This document shows, in pieces, positions 1 to 5,834 of a DNA stretch of 9,111 nt; the stretch's first letter is position 1; each line of letters starts with the position of its first letter. Below the pieces are notes generated by a model. It worked only from the letters and a program-made list of their open reading frames with translations, was not told where the DNA came from and did not search any database. The position numbers and the translations under genes were made by a program. The stretch comes from Comamonadaceae bacterium (GTDB lineage Bacteria; Pseudomonadota; Gammaproteobacteria; Burkholderiales; Burkholderiaceae_C): the NCBI GenBank assembly GCA_947455585.1, contig CANGOY010000064.1, positions 1-9,111 on the forward strand, read 5' to 3'.

Positions 1-503
1 AACTTGCCTTGCAAGTACGCCACGCGCTTGATGATTTCACTCAAACCTTGCAGGAACATCCAGCCAAAGCCCAAGGGGAGGAGCAGCATGGCGGGCCAAC
101 GAATCAGGCCGCCTGCGTTGCTAGACATTTCGTTGGTGACGAACATCTTGAGAAACAGGGGAAAGCTCAACCAAGCCAACATGCCCATTACCGGCAGCAA
201 GAACAAAACCAAGCCAAACAAGTCCACGTAAACCGGCGCGTTTTTTTTGAGTTTTCCGTAAAACAAATCTACGCGTACGTGTTCGTTGAGTTTGAGCACC
301 AAAGGTGCGCCCAACATCACGGTGGCGGCGAACAAGTACCACTGGATTTCGAGCCAGCCGTTTGAGCTGACATCGAAACCGTAACGAATGAATGCGTTGC
401 CTGCCGAAATCACGGCTGCCGCTAAAACGCCAAATGCCGCCACGTGGCCAAACTGCTCACTGATGCGGTCAACGCCTAATGCAAATTTAAGAAGTTTTGA
501 CAC
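1..503 (-). CDS. TRAP transporter small permease (DctQ family), 3' end outside window
   Basis: This is the small membrane subunit of a tripartite ATP-independent periplasmic transporter, which works with a large permease (DctM) and a periplasmic solute-binding protein to import an organic acid or related solute. The visible part is 167 residues with about four hydrophobic segments (roughly residues 20-40, 51-71, 92-115 and 136-155). The stretches NGWLEIQWYLFAA (48-60), LNEHVRVDLFYGKL (72-85) and MSSNAGGLIRWP (126-137) resemble the mannitol/chloroaromatic-type small permeases (COG4665 group) rather than the C4-dicarboxylate DctQ. The start is GTG at 501-503, chosen because GGAGG lies 6 nt upstream and the reading frame is open to the window edge. 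Being first in its operon, it probably precedes dctM outside the window. No dctP lies upstream here. The substrate cannot be told. An A8 run on the coding strand (241-248) encodes part of a KKN tripeptide. Confidence 0.88.
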   Translation of the reverse strand, partial: MSKLLKFALGVDRISEQFGHVAAFGVLAAAVISAGNAFIRYGFDVSSNGWLEIQWYLFAATVMLGAPLVLKLNEHVRVDLFYGKLKKNAPVYVDLFGLVLFLLPVMGMLAWLSFPLFLKMFVTNEMSSNAGGLIRWPAMLLLPLGFGWMFLQGLSEIIKRVAYLQGK

Positions 504-509
504 TGCGTG

Positions 510-514
510 CCTCC
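510..514 (-). promoter_or_regulatory. Shine-Dalgarno GGAGG of the TRAP small permease gene
   Basis: GGAGG on the minus strand lies 6 nt before the GTG at 503-501. It decides the GTG start, since no ATG occurs nearby in frame. Confidence 0.8.
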
Positions 515-591
515 ATTTTTTGCCAACCCGTGATGGTACCAAGACTAAGGCTTTGCCAATCCCTTATTGGACTGAAGATTTGGGGTGGTGC

Positions 592-606
592 TTGAAATAT
601 GTTCAA
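592..606. repeat. Inverted repeat TTGAA-N5-TTCAA, candidate operator
   Basis: Perfect 5-bp arms around a 5-nt AT-rich centre lie in the gap upstream of the TRAP permease gene. The size fits a dimeric repressor site, but the arms are short enough to occur by chance. Confidence 0.25.
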
Positions 607-621
607 ACGAGAAAAAGGGTA

Positions 622-1743
622 TTAACTAATTTTCTTTGCGCGTTTGAAGGTCCACCAAGGCAGTCGTTTGCTGAGCGATTGCACCTCGCCGCTGTGTTGC
701 GTTTGGTAGCCGGGTAAGGTGTTGAGGGCTTGCTGCCAAGTAGTGGCTTGCAAAAAATCACGCAAGGCTTGGGTGGCAGGCGTGTCGAGTGCTGACTTGA
801 GGCACACCAAATGAAACTCTTCTTGCACCAGCGGCACAAAGCCAAGCCCCCGCGCACGGGCCGTGCTCTCGATGCCCAGACCCACATCGCATCGGCCCGA
901 GGCAATGGCCTCGGCCAGCGCCGTGTGCGAAGGCTCTTCGTCGGGCCAGTTGTTGAGGTCTTGGATGCTCAGTTCAGCTTGTGCCAGCAAGTCGTCTAGC
1001 AACACGCGCGTACCCGTGCCAGGGCTGCGTTGCACAAAGCGGGCTTGGGTTTTGACCACATCGGCCAAGCTGTGCAGGTGCTTGGGGTTGCCTGTGGCGG
1101 TGATGAGGCCTTGGGTGCGCGTGGCAAAGCCAATGACTTTGTGCAGACCGGGTTGCAGCAAATCGCGGTAAGCCTTGGCTGTGTGCGAGGTGTCGCTGGG
1201 TTGGCTTTGGGTATGAAAGCCCGCCAAGGTGCACCGGCCTTCGTTGAGGGCGCGAATCGCGTCCACGCTGCCGCAAAAACGGATGTCCAAGTGCAAGCCT
1301 GCGGTCGCGGCGTGTTCGCGCAAACGGGGCAGGGCGTCGTCGTGGCTGGCGTACAGGGTCAGCACATGGGCATCTGGGTCAAAGGCCACGGCAAAGGTGC
1401 GCTCTAGGTCGGCGCGTAAGGCTTCGAGCTGGGGGGCCAAACGGGCTTGGGTTTGGCGTTCAGCCCACATCAGTTTGTCGCCAAATTCGGTGAGCTTGGC
1501 GGACTGGCCTTTTTCCCAAATGATGAGCTCGTGGCCCAGCACATCTTCCCAGCGCTTGAGCTCGCCCCAGACATGACGGTAGGACAGGTTCAGCTCTCGC
1601 GCAGCCGCAGAGATGGAGCCCTGTTGTGCAACGGCTTGCAGCAAATCCATCAAAGGATGACGCAACAAAGCGGCCTCGTTGTGAGAGGCTGTGTCAGCGT
1701 CGTCGCGGTGGCTGAGTGTGTAGTGAAGGCTGACGCTATGCAC
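622..1743 (-). CDS. ModE-like HTH regulator with periplasmic-binding-protein-like sensor domain
   Basis: A 373-residue transcriptional regulator, probably of the adjacent tungstate transporter. Residues about 28-95 resemble the LysR-type winged helix of ModE (GSISAAARELNLSYRHVWGE, 42-61, then an ELKRWED-type helix). Residues about 125-345 resemble the cytoplasmic PBP-like domain found in place of ModE's TOBE (molybdate-binding) domains in many proteobacterial regulators; visible motifs are RSPGTGTRVLLDDLL (239-253) and AEAIASGRCDVGLGIESTAR (277-296). No TOBE repeat is seen. The start is GTG at 1743-1741, without a strong Shine-Dalgarno. A TTG at codon 26, with GAGG 5 nt upstream, is an alternative that keeps the whole HTH. 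The gene diverges from tupBCA across 61 bases, the usual layout for a local regulator. That it senses tungstate or molybdate is inferred from context. Family assignment is confident; effector and sign of regulation are not. Confidence 0.85.
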   Translation of the reverse strand: MHSVSLHYTLSHRDDADTASHNEAALLRHPLMDLLQAVAQQGSISAAARELNLSYRHVWGELKRWEDVLGHELIIWEKGQSAKLTEFGDKLMWAERQTQARLAPQLEALRADLERTFAVAFDPDAHVLTLYASHDDALPRLREHAATAGLHLDIRFCGSVDAIRALNEGRCTLAGFHTQSQPSDTSHTAKAYRDLLQPGLHKVIGFATRTQGLITATGNPKHLHSLADVVKTQARFVQRSPGTGTRVLLDDLLAQAELSIQDLNNWPDEEPSHTALAEAIASGRCDVGLGIESTARARGLGFVPLVQEEFHLVCLKSALDTPATQALRDFLQATTWQQALNTLPGYQTQHSGEVQSLSKRLPWWTFKRAKKIS

Positions 1744-1804
1744 GGATTTACATATGGTGGGGTATTAGGTAGCTGGCTACGATAACTGAAGTTTTGATTG
1801 ATTT
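1744..1804. promoter_or_regulatory. Divergent control region between the regulator and tupB
   Basis: These 61 bases must carry the start signals for both divergent units if each has its own promoter. On the plus strand TTTACA (1747-1752) could serve as -35 and TACGAT (1778-1783) or TAGCTG (1770-1775) as -10, but none of these pairs is strong. The dyad at 1769-1780 overlaps both possible -10 positions. No classical full-length ModE box was recognised. Confidence 0.5.
1769..1780. repeat. Inverted repeat GTAGC-TG-GCTAC, candidate operator
   Basis: Two perfect 5-bp arms are separated by TG. The symmetry extends outward imperfectly: TTA lies at 1765-1767 on the left and TAA at 1783-1785 on the right, offset by one base. 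Its central position in the divergent gap fits a binding site for the ModE-like regulator. Binding is inference. Confidence 0.4.
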
Positions 1805-2542
1805 ATGACGACGTTGACCGATACCGCGCTGACTGCGCTTCATTTACTGACTGAATTAGACCCCGTTCTTTGGTCCATTGTTGGCCGCTCCCTGTGGGTG
1901 AGCGTGCTGGCCACGGCTATGGCCTGTAGCATCGGTGTGGTGCTGGGCGCTTGGCTGGGCGTGGCCCGTTTTACCGGGCGCGATGCGTTGCTGACGGTGC
2001 TCAACACCTTGCTGGCTTTGCCCTCAGTGGTGGTGGGTTTGTTGGTGTATTTGCTGCTGTCGCGCACGGGGCCTTTGGGTTCTTTGGGGTGGTTGTTCAG
2101 CCTCAAGGCCATGGTGCTGGCGCAAACGATATTAGTGCTGCCGGTGGTCACGGCGCTTACGCGCCAATGTGTGGAAGATGCTGAGCGCAACCACGGCGAG
2201 CAGCTGCAGTCGTTGGGCGCCAAGCCTTGGCTGCGCAGCGTGTTGCTGGCTTGGGACGAGCGCTACACCTTGCTCACCGTGTTGATTGCTGCCTTTGGTC
2301 GTGCCATTTCAGAAGTGGGTGCGGTGATGGTGGTGGGTGGCAATATCGAAGGCTTCACCCGTGTGATGACGACGGCCATTGCCCTAGAAACTAGCAAGGG
2401 CGATTTGCCTTTGGCTTTGGCCCTTGGCTTTGTGCTGATGGGTGTGGTGTTGCTGCTGAATGTTCTGATTTCTGCACTGCATCGCTGGCGTCAGCGCATC
2501 GACGGTGCTGGCGCAGACCCTGTGCAAGGGGTGCTGGTATGA
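1805..2542 (+). CDS. tupB: Tungstate ABC transporter permease TupB
   Basis: The 245-residue inner-membrane subunit passes tungstate from TupA into the cytoplasm and docks on the TupC ATPase. It is hydrophobic, with segments around residues 28-52, 64-86, 101-118, 155-180 and 202-225. The EAA-type coupling loop that contacts the ATPase is visible as GEQLQSLGAKPW (131-142). The following stretch AFGRAISEVGAVMVVGGNI (163-181) is typical of TupB-type permeases and related to ModB/CysT. The ATG at 1805 has no good Shine-Dalgarno; a weak GAAG lies 13 nt upstream. The gene is first of three overlapping genes and ends in an ATGA overlap with tupC. Tungstate rather than molybdate is chosen from the character of TupA downstream and the lack of a ModB-type partner set. 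Confident on family, slightly less on the metal preferred. Confidence 0.9.
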   Translation: MTTLTDTALTALHLLTELDPVLWSIVGRSLWVSVLATAMACSIGVVLGAWLGVARFTGRDALLTVLNTLLALPSVVVGLLVYLLLSRTGPLGSLGWLFSLKAMVLAQTILVLPVVTALTRQCVEDAERNHGEQLQSLGAKPWLRSVLLAWDERYTLLTVLIAAFGRAISEVGAVMVVGGNIEGFTRVMTTAIALETSKGDLPLALALGFVLMGVVLLLNVLISALHRWRQRIDGAGADPVQGVLV

Positions 2543-3240
2543 GCGCGGTATTGAGCTTGCACGATGTATCGGTGCAGTTCGATACGCACTTGGCTTTGCA
2601 CGGTGTCAACTTGCAAATGAAGGCTGGCGAGCGTGTGGCTTTGGTGGGCGCGAATGGCTCTGGAAAAAGCACACTGCTGCGCGTGGCGCATGGGTTGTTG
2701 CAAGTTTCAAGTGGCAGCGTGGCGGTGGCTCCTGAGGTGCACCAAGCCATGGTGTTTCAGCGCCCGCACATGTTGCGCACCTCGGTGCTGCGTTTTGTGG
2801 TGTGTGGTTTGTGGCTGCAAGGCACACCTTGGCGCGAGGCGCATGCGCGTGCCATGCAAGCGCTAGAGCGCGTGGATTTGCAAGACGTGGCCGAGCGCTC
2901 AGCCCGCACTTTGTCTGGCGGGCAGCAGCAGCGCTTGGCACTTGCCCGTGCGTGGGCCTTGAACCCTAATTTTGTGTTGTTGGACGAGCCCACTTCTAGC
3001 CTTGACCCGCATGCCAAACGCGAGGTGGAGCGCTTGTTGGCCGAGTGGGTGTCAGCGTCGAATGCGAGCCTGCTGTTCAGCAGCCACAACTTGGGCCAAG
3101 TCAAACGTTTGGCTACTCGCGTGATTTATCTGGAGTCAGGTCGTGTATTGGCTGACCTGTCCGTGGATGAGTTTTTCAATCGACCTTTGGGTGACAGTCA
3201 CCCCGAGGCGCATTTGTTTTTAAAGGGAGAGTTGGGATGA
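2539..3240 (+). CDS. tupC: Tungstate ABC transporter ATP-binding protein TupC
   Basis: The 233-residue cytoplasmic ATPase powers tungstate uptake. All canonical motifs are present: Walker A GANGSGKST (37-45), Q-loop Gln74 in FQRP, signature LSGGQQQR (125-132), Walker B FVLLDEP (145-151) with the D-loop SSLD (153-156), and the H-loop His183 in FSSHN. It ends soon after the core fold and lacks the C-terminal TOBE domain of ModC, which fits TupC. The ATG overlaps the tupB stop codon as ATGA, and AAGGGG lies 7 nt upstream (2526-2531), so translation is probably coupled to tupB. The stop overlaps the tupA start in the same way. Confidence 0.92.
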   Translation: MSAVLSLHDVSVQFDTHLALHGVNLQMKAGERVALVGANGSGKSTLLRVAHGLLQVSSGSVAVAPEVHQAMVFQRPHMLRTSVLRFVVCGLWLQGTPWREAHARAMQALERVDLQDVAERSARTLSGGQQQRLALARAWALNPNFVLLDEPTSSLDPHAKREVERLLAEWVSASNASLLFSSHNLGQVKRLATRVIYLESGRVLADLSVDEFFNRPLGDSHPEAHLFLKGELG

Positions 3241-4070
3241 CACGACGCACGCATTTGTTCTCATTGGCTGGTTTGCTGGCAGTCGCTTTGACATTGGGCA
3301 GTAGCGTGGCGCAAGCGCAAGCGCAAGCGCAAGCACCTAGCATCGTGATGGCGTCCACCACATCTACCGAACAGTCGGATTTGTTTGCGCACTTGCTGCC
3401 AGCTTTCAAACAGGCCACTGGCATTGACATCAAAGTGGTGGCCTTGGGCACAGGCCAAGCTTTGGACACCGGCCGTCGTGGGGACGCCGACGTGCTGTTT
3501 GTGCACGACCAAGCAGCCGAAGAAAAGTTTGTGGCCGAAGGCTTTAGCTTGAAACGCTTGCCTGTGATGTACAACGACTTTGTGTTGGTGGGCCCTGCCA
3601 ATGACCCCGCCAAAACACGCGGCAAAGACATTGTGTCTGCCTTGCAAAAAGTGGCCAACACGCAAGCTGGCTTTGTATCACGCGGCGACAAAAGCGGCAC
3701 ACACGCGGCCGAGCTGCGCTTTTGGAAACAAGCTGGCTTAGAGAACAAAGGCGCTGGTTACAAAGAGTGCGGTTGCGGCATGGGGCCCGCGTTGAACATT
3801 GCGTCATCGACCGGCGCTTACGCGTTGACCGACCGTGGTACTTGGTTGAACTTCAAGAACCGTCAAGATTTGCAAGTTTTGGTCGAGGGCGACAAGAGCT
3901 TGTTCAACCAATACGGTGTGATGGTGGTCAACCCAGCCAAGCACGCGCATGTCAAGGCTGACTTGGCGCAGAAGTTTGTGGACTGGGTGGTTTCACCTGC
4001 GGGCCAAGCATCAATCAACGGTTACAAAATCGGCGGCGAGCAATTGTTCTTCGCCAACGCCAACAAATAA
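3237..4070 (+). CDS. tupA: Tungstate-binding periplasmic protein TupA
   Basis: The 277-residue exported solute-binding protein captures tungstate in the periplasm and delivers it to TupB. The signal peptide has an RR-containing n-region (TRRTHLF) and a hydrophobic core (about 8-24), ending in an unusual run AQAQAQAQA (25-33) that offers several AxA cleavage sites. Mature-protein motifs are STTS (40-43), corresponding to the oxyanion-binding TTTS of TupA, SRGDKSGTH (148-156), ECGCGMGPALN (177-187) and GAYALTDRGTW (193-203), all typical of TupA rather than ModA. The ATG overlaps the tupC stop (ATGA) and has AGGGAG 7 nt upstream. The binding protein is last in the operon, whereas tupA often comes first in other bacteria. 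Tungstate specificity is known for the family and inferred here. Confidence 0.93.
   Translation: MTRRTHLFSLAGLLAVALTLGSSVAQAQAQAQAPSIVMASTTSTEQSDLFAHLLPAFKQATGIDIKVVALGTGQALDTGRRGDADVLFVHDQAAEEKFVAEGFSLKRLPVMYNDFVLVGPANDPAKTRGKDIVSALQKVANTQAGFVSRGDKSGTHAAELRFWKQAGLENKGAGYKECGCGMGPALNIASSTGAYALTDRGTWLNFKNRQDLQVLVEGDKSLFNQYGVMVVNPAKHAHVKADLAQKFVDWVVSPAGQASINGYKIGGEQLFFANANK
3309..3332 (+). repeat. Four tandem GCGCAA hexamers in the tupA signal peptide
   Basis: Four perfect copies of GCGCAA in frame encode (Ala-Gln)x4, residues 25-32 of TupA, at the signal-peptidase cleavage region. Perfect repetition at DNA level suggests growth by slippage. Copy-number change would stay in frame. Confidence 0.9.
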
Positions 4071-4098
4071 ACGTTTGCAGTGCGGCTAGGATTCGAGC

Positions 4099-4344
4099 AT
4101 GAGCATCGAATCTTTAGCCCGCATGCCTTTGAGCGATGGGCCTAGCGCACAGGCCTTTTTTGCTGAGGCACAAGTGTTTGCCGCGCAATGCGGTGTGACC
4201 TTACGCGCACCGCCGCCTGAGCCCACCACGTGCTGTGGACGCGGTTGCAATGGCTGTGTGTGGGAAGGCTTCTTCGCTGCTGCAACGTTTTGGCGTGAAT
4301 ACGCGTTGGCAGCTTTGCAAGCTGTTCAACAGCCATTACCTTGA
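4099..4344 (+). CDS. Oxidoreductase-like domain small cysteine protein
   Basis: An 81-residue protein whose second half carries the hallmark of the oxidoreductase-like family (Pfam Oxidored-like, also found in eukaryotic OXLD1): PPPEPTTCCGRGCNGCVWEG (38-57), with cysteines 45, 46, 50 and 53. The cysteine pattern C-C-x3-C-x2-C suggests metal or Fe-S binding, but the biochemical function of the family is not established as far as I know. The N-terminal 35 residues are ordinary, with no signal peptide or membrane segment. The start at 4099 has AGGA 7 nt upstream. It lies 28 nt after tupA on the same strand with no terminator between, so co-transcription with the tungstate transporter is likely. 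A link to tungsten or molybdenum handling is conjecture. Confidence 0.85.
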   Translation: MSIESLARMPLSDGPSAQAFFAEAQVFAAQCGVTLRAPPPEPTTCCGRGCNGCVWEGFFAAATFWREYALAALQAVQQPLP

Positions 4345-4349
4345 TGGCT
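4331..4349. terminator. Weak hairpin between convergent genes
   Basis: AGCCAT (4331-4336) and ATGGCT (4344-4349) form a 6-bp stem with a 7-nt loop over the stop codon of the oxidoreductase-like gene. Only TTTGCTG-type sequence follows on the plus strand and there is no T-run on the minus strand. It may mark the end of the tup unit, but as an intrinsic terminator it is poor. The rest of the 4345-4395 gap shows nothing else. Confidence 0.2.
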
Positions 4350-4395
4350 TTGCTGTAGGCTAAAACTTCGCTGGGCATTTCACCCAAAACGTCAT

Positions 4396-4755
4396 CTAGG
4401 GCTTTGTATTGAACGCTTGCCCATCGACGGTCAAGCCTTGTTCTGAAAACTGCTGCGCTTTGTTGTGGCGAATGCCTGAGACGCGTTGCATTAGGTTCTG
4501 CCAATCTTTGAACGTACCTTGAGCGCGGGCTTTCAGTACCTTGGCGCTGAGTGTTGGGCCCATGCCTTTGACGCTGTCTAGCTCGGCTTCGTTGGCTTGG
4601 TTGATGTCTAGCGCTAGGGCTGTGTTACAGCACATCAGCGCGACAACACCGCTCAAAAAAACATCAGACAGCACGCGCGATACACCACGCTGCACCCAGC
4701 GCTTCGTCGCTTTGAACACCAAGCAATCACCATAGATGTTTTGCAAGGTGTTCAT
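4396..4755 (-). CDS. ComEA-like helix-hairpin-helix DNA-binding protein
   Basis: A 119-residue protein with an N-terminal basic stretch and a hydrophobic segment (about 31-48, ending CCNTALA), i.e. a signal peptide or anchor, then a ComEA-type helix-hairpin-helix unit. DINQANEAELDSVKGMGPTL (50-69) is the classic start of the domain. The second hairpin is RVSGIRHNKAQQF (91-103), ending in GLTVDGQAF. Such proteins bind double-stranded DNA in the periplasm during natural transformation, and short forms like this are common in betaproteobacteria. The ATG lies 9 nt after the hldD stop with no clear Shine-Dalgarno, so it is probably the last gene of the LPS operon and translated by coupling. The 30 residues before the membrane segment are longer than usual, so a later start (for example GTG at codon 21) is possible. 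Whether it acts in DNA uptake is unproven. Confidence 0.85.
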   Translation of the reverse strand: MNTLQNIYGDCLVFKATKRWVQRGVSRVLSDVFLSGVVALMCCNTALALDINQANEAELDSVKGMGPTLSAKVLKARAQGTFKDWQNLMQRVSGIRHNKAQQFSEQGLTVDGQAFNTKP

Positions 4756-4764
4756 GGCAAGTAC

Positions 4765-5763
4765 TTATTTGCTCAAGGTCGCCATGTATTGCGTCACACC
4801 GGTTTGCACATCGGCAAACTGGTGGTCGCAGCCGCTGGCGCGCAGGTTGGTCAGGGCAGCCTGCGTGTAACACTGATATTTGCCACGCAGTGCGTCGGGG
4901 AAGGACACGTATTCAATCAAGCCTGCTTTTGCAGCACCTGCCAAATCAAGTGCTGCTTCGCCTTTCTTGGCGCGCATGGCGTTGACCACAGACAACGCCA
5001 CATCATTGAAGGGCTGTGCGCGGCCAGAGCCGAGGTTGAAGATGCCAGATTTGTCTGGGTTGTCCAAGAACCACAGGTTCACGGCCACCACGTCATCGAT
5101 GAACACGAAGTCGCGCATTTGCGCGCCTTGGGCGTAGCCGCCGTACTCACCAAACAATTTCACTTTGCCTTCTGCGTTGAATTGGTTGAATTGGTGAAAC
5201 GCCACGCTGGCCATGCGGCCTTTGTGTTGCTCGCGGGGGCCATACACGTTGAAGTAGCGAAAGCCCACGACTTGGCGCTTGAACTTCTTGAAGTTGTTGC
5301 TGCACTCCAAGCGCATGCGTTGGTCAAACAACAACTTGGAGTAGCCGTACACATTGAGTGGCAGCTCATGCTCAGGCGACTCCACAAACGTGTCGCTGCC
5401 GCCGTAGGTGGCAGCTGATGACGCGTAAAGCAAACGTGTGCCAGCCTGTTGGCAGGCATTGAACAAACCACACGACAGCGTGTAGTTGTTGTCCATCATG
5501 TATTTGCCGTCGCTCTCCATGGTGTCGCTGCAAGCGCCTTCGTGGAATACAGCTTCAACTTTGCCAAACGCGTTCTCGGCAAAGAGTTCATAGAACACAT
5601 CCTTGTCGAGGTAGTCTGCAATTTTTAAGTCAGCAATGTTGCGAAACTTGTCACCCTCAGTTAGGTCATCGACCGCGATGATGTTGTTGATGCCGCGAGC
5701 GTTCAAGCCCTTGATGATGTTGCTGCCGATAAAACCAGCGGCGCCTGTGACGACGATTTTCAT
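4765..5763 (-). CDS. hldD: ADP-L-glycero-D-manno-heptose 6-epimerase
   Basis: The 332-residue cytoplasmic enzyme converts ADP-D-glycero-D-manno-heptose to ADP-L-glycero-D-manno-heptose, the last step before heptose enters the LPS inner core. It is an extended short-chain dehydrogenase: the Rossmann motif TGAAGFIGS (6-14) binds NADP, SSAATYG (115-121) holds the catalytic serine region, and YGYSK (139-143) gives the Tyr/Lys pair. FNVYGPREQHKGRMAS (171-186) contains the lysine (181) matching the second active-site lysine of the E. coli enzyme. Length matches the family. The ATG at 5763 has GGAG 5 nt upstream. It lies 64 nt downstream of rfaE1 on the same strand, so it is probably in the same operon. 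An older name is rfaD/gmhD. Confidence 0.96.
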   Translation of the reverse strand: MKIVVTGAAGFIGSNIIKGLNARGINNIIAVDDLTEGDKFRNIADLKIADYLDKDVFYELFAENAFGKVEAVFHEGACSDTMESDGKYMMDNNYTLSCGLFNACQQAGTRLLYASSAATYGGSDTFVESPEHELPLNVYGYSKLLFDQRMRLECSNNFKKFKRQVVGFRYFNVYGPREQHKGRMASVAFHQFNQFNAEGKVKLFGEYGGYAQGAQMRDFVFIDDVVAVNLWFLDNPDKSGIFNLGSGRAQPFNDVALSVVNAMRAKKGEAALDLAGAAKAGLIEYVSFPDALRGKYQCYTQAALTNLRASGCDHQFADVQTGVTQYMATLSK

Positions 5764-5827
5764 AATTTCTCCAGATTCACTCAGGCCATTGACTAGACCT
5801 TGGTTTAGCTTTTCATTGGGCCTAAAT
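5764..5827 (-). other. rfaE1-hldD spacer
   Basis: The 64-base spacer is the longest internal gap in the LPS gene series. It includes half of a 16-bp palindrome and AGGCCATT in the same orientation at 5783-5790 and 5830-5837. It ends with the hldD Shine-Dalgarno (GGAG, 5769-5772). No promoter could be called. Confidence 0.4.
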
Positions 5828-5834
5828 TTAGGCC
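5819..5834. repeat. Perfect 16-bp palindrome over the rfaE1 stop codon
   Basis: GGCCTAAATTTAGGCC is self-complementary over its full length and includes the TAA stop of rfaE1 (5828-5830). As RNA it could form a 6-bp stem with an AAUU loop. No U-run follows, so it is not a standard intrinsic terminator. It could be a protein site, an RNA end-stabilising hairpin, or chance. Confidence 0.85.

Larger units (their letters stand above)
504..621 (-). other. Intergenic gap between modE-like regulator and TRAP operon
   Basis: This 118-base gap separates the 3' end of the regulator from the TRAP permease start, both read leftwards. It holds the dyad TTGAA-N5-TTCAA (592-606), the short hairpin CCAAT/ATTGG (556-570, 5-nt loop, no T-run after it) and two copies of TTGGCAAA on the minus strand (552-559 and 519-526). 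A promoter for the TRAP operon probably lies here, but no convincing -35/-10 pair was found. No intrinsic terminator was seen for the regulator. Confidence 0.45.

Noticed and set aside
238..250. In-frame slippery heptamer A AAA AAC in the TRAP permease gene
   Set aside because: A -1 shift here would meet a stop within about 20 codons and give a Cys/Trp-rich tail. No stimulatory structure was seen, so programmed frameshifting is unlikely.
9..365. Plus-strand open frame of 118 codons
   Set aside because: Antisense to the TRAP small permease, which has membrane segments, family motifs and a Shine-Dalgarno. The plus-strand product looks like Gln/His-rich shadow sequence.
556..570. CCAAT/ATTGG hairpin as terminator of the ModE-like regulator
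   Set aside because: The stem is only 5 bp and lies over 50 nt after the stop, and it is not followed by a T-run on the minus strand.
4142..4504. Minus-strand open frame with a protein-like helical stretch (about 4318-4410) just downstream of comEA
   Set aside because: The stretch reads as a plausible helix (ALDDVLGEMPSEVLAYSKAI) and could be a lost extension of comEA, but the ComEA-like protein already ends at the usual place. The remainder of the frame is antisense to the oxidoreductase-like gene, with no family match recognised.
4741..5418. Long plus-strand open frame of 225 codons
   Set aside because: It lies fully antisense to hldD, whose motifs are complete. The translation is rich in His, Val and Ala without family resemblance, as expected of a shadow frame in this codon usage.
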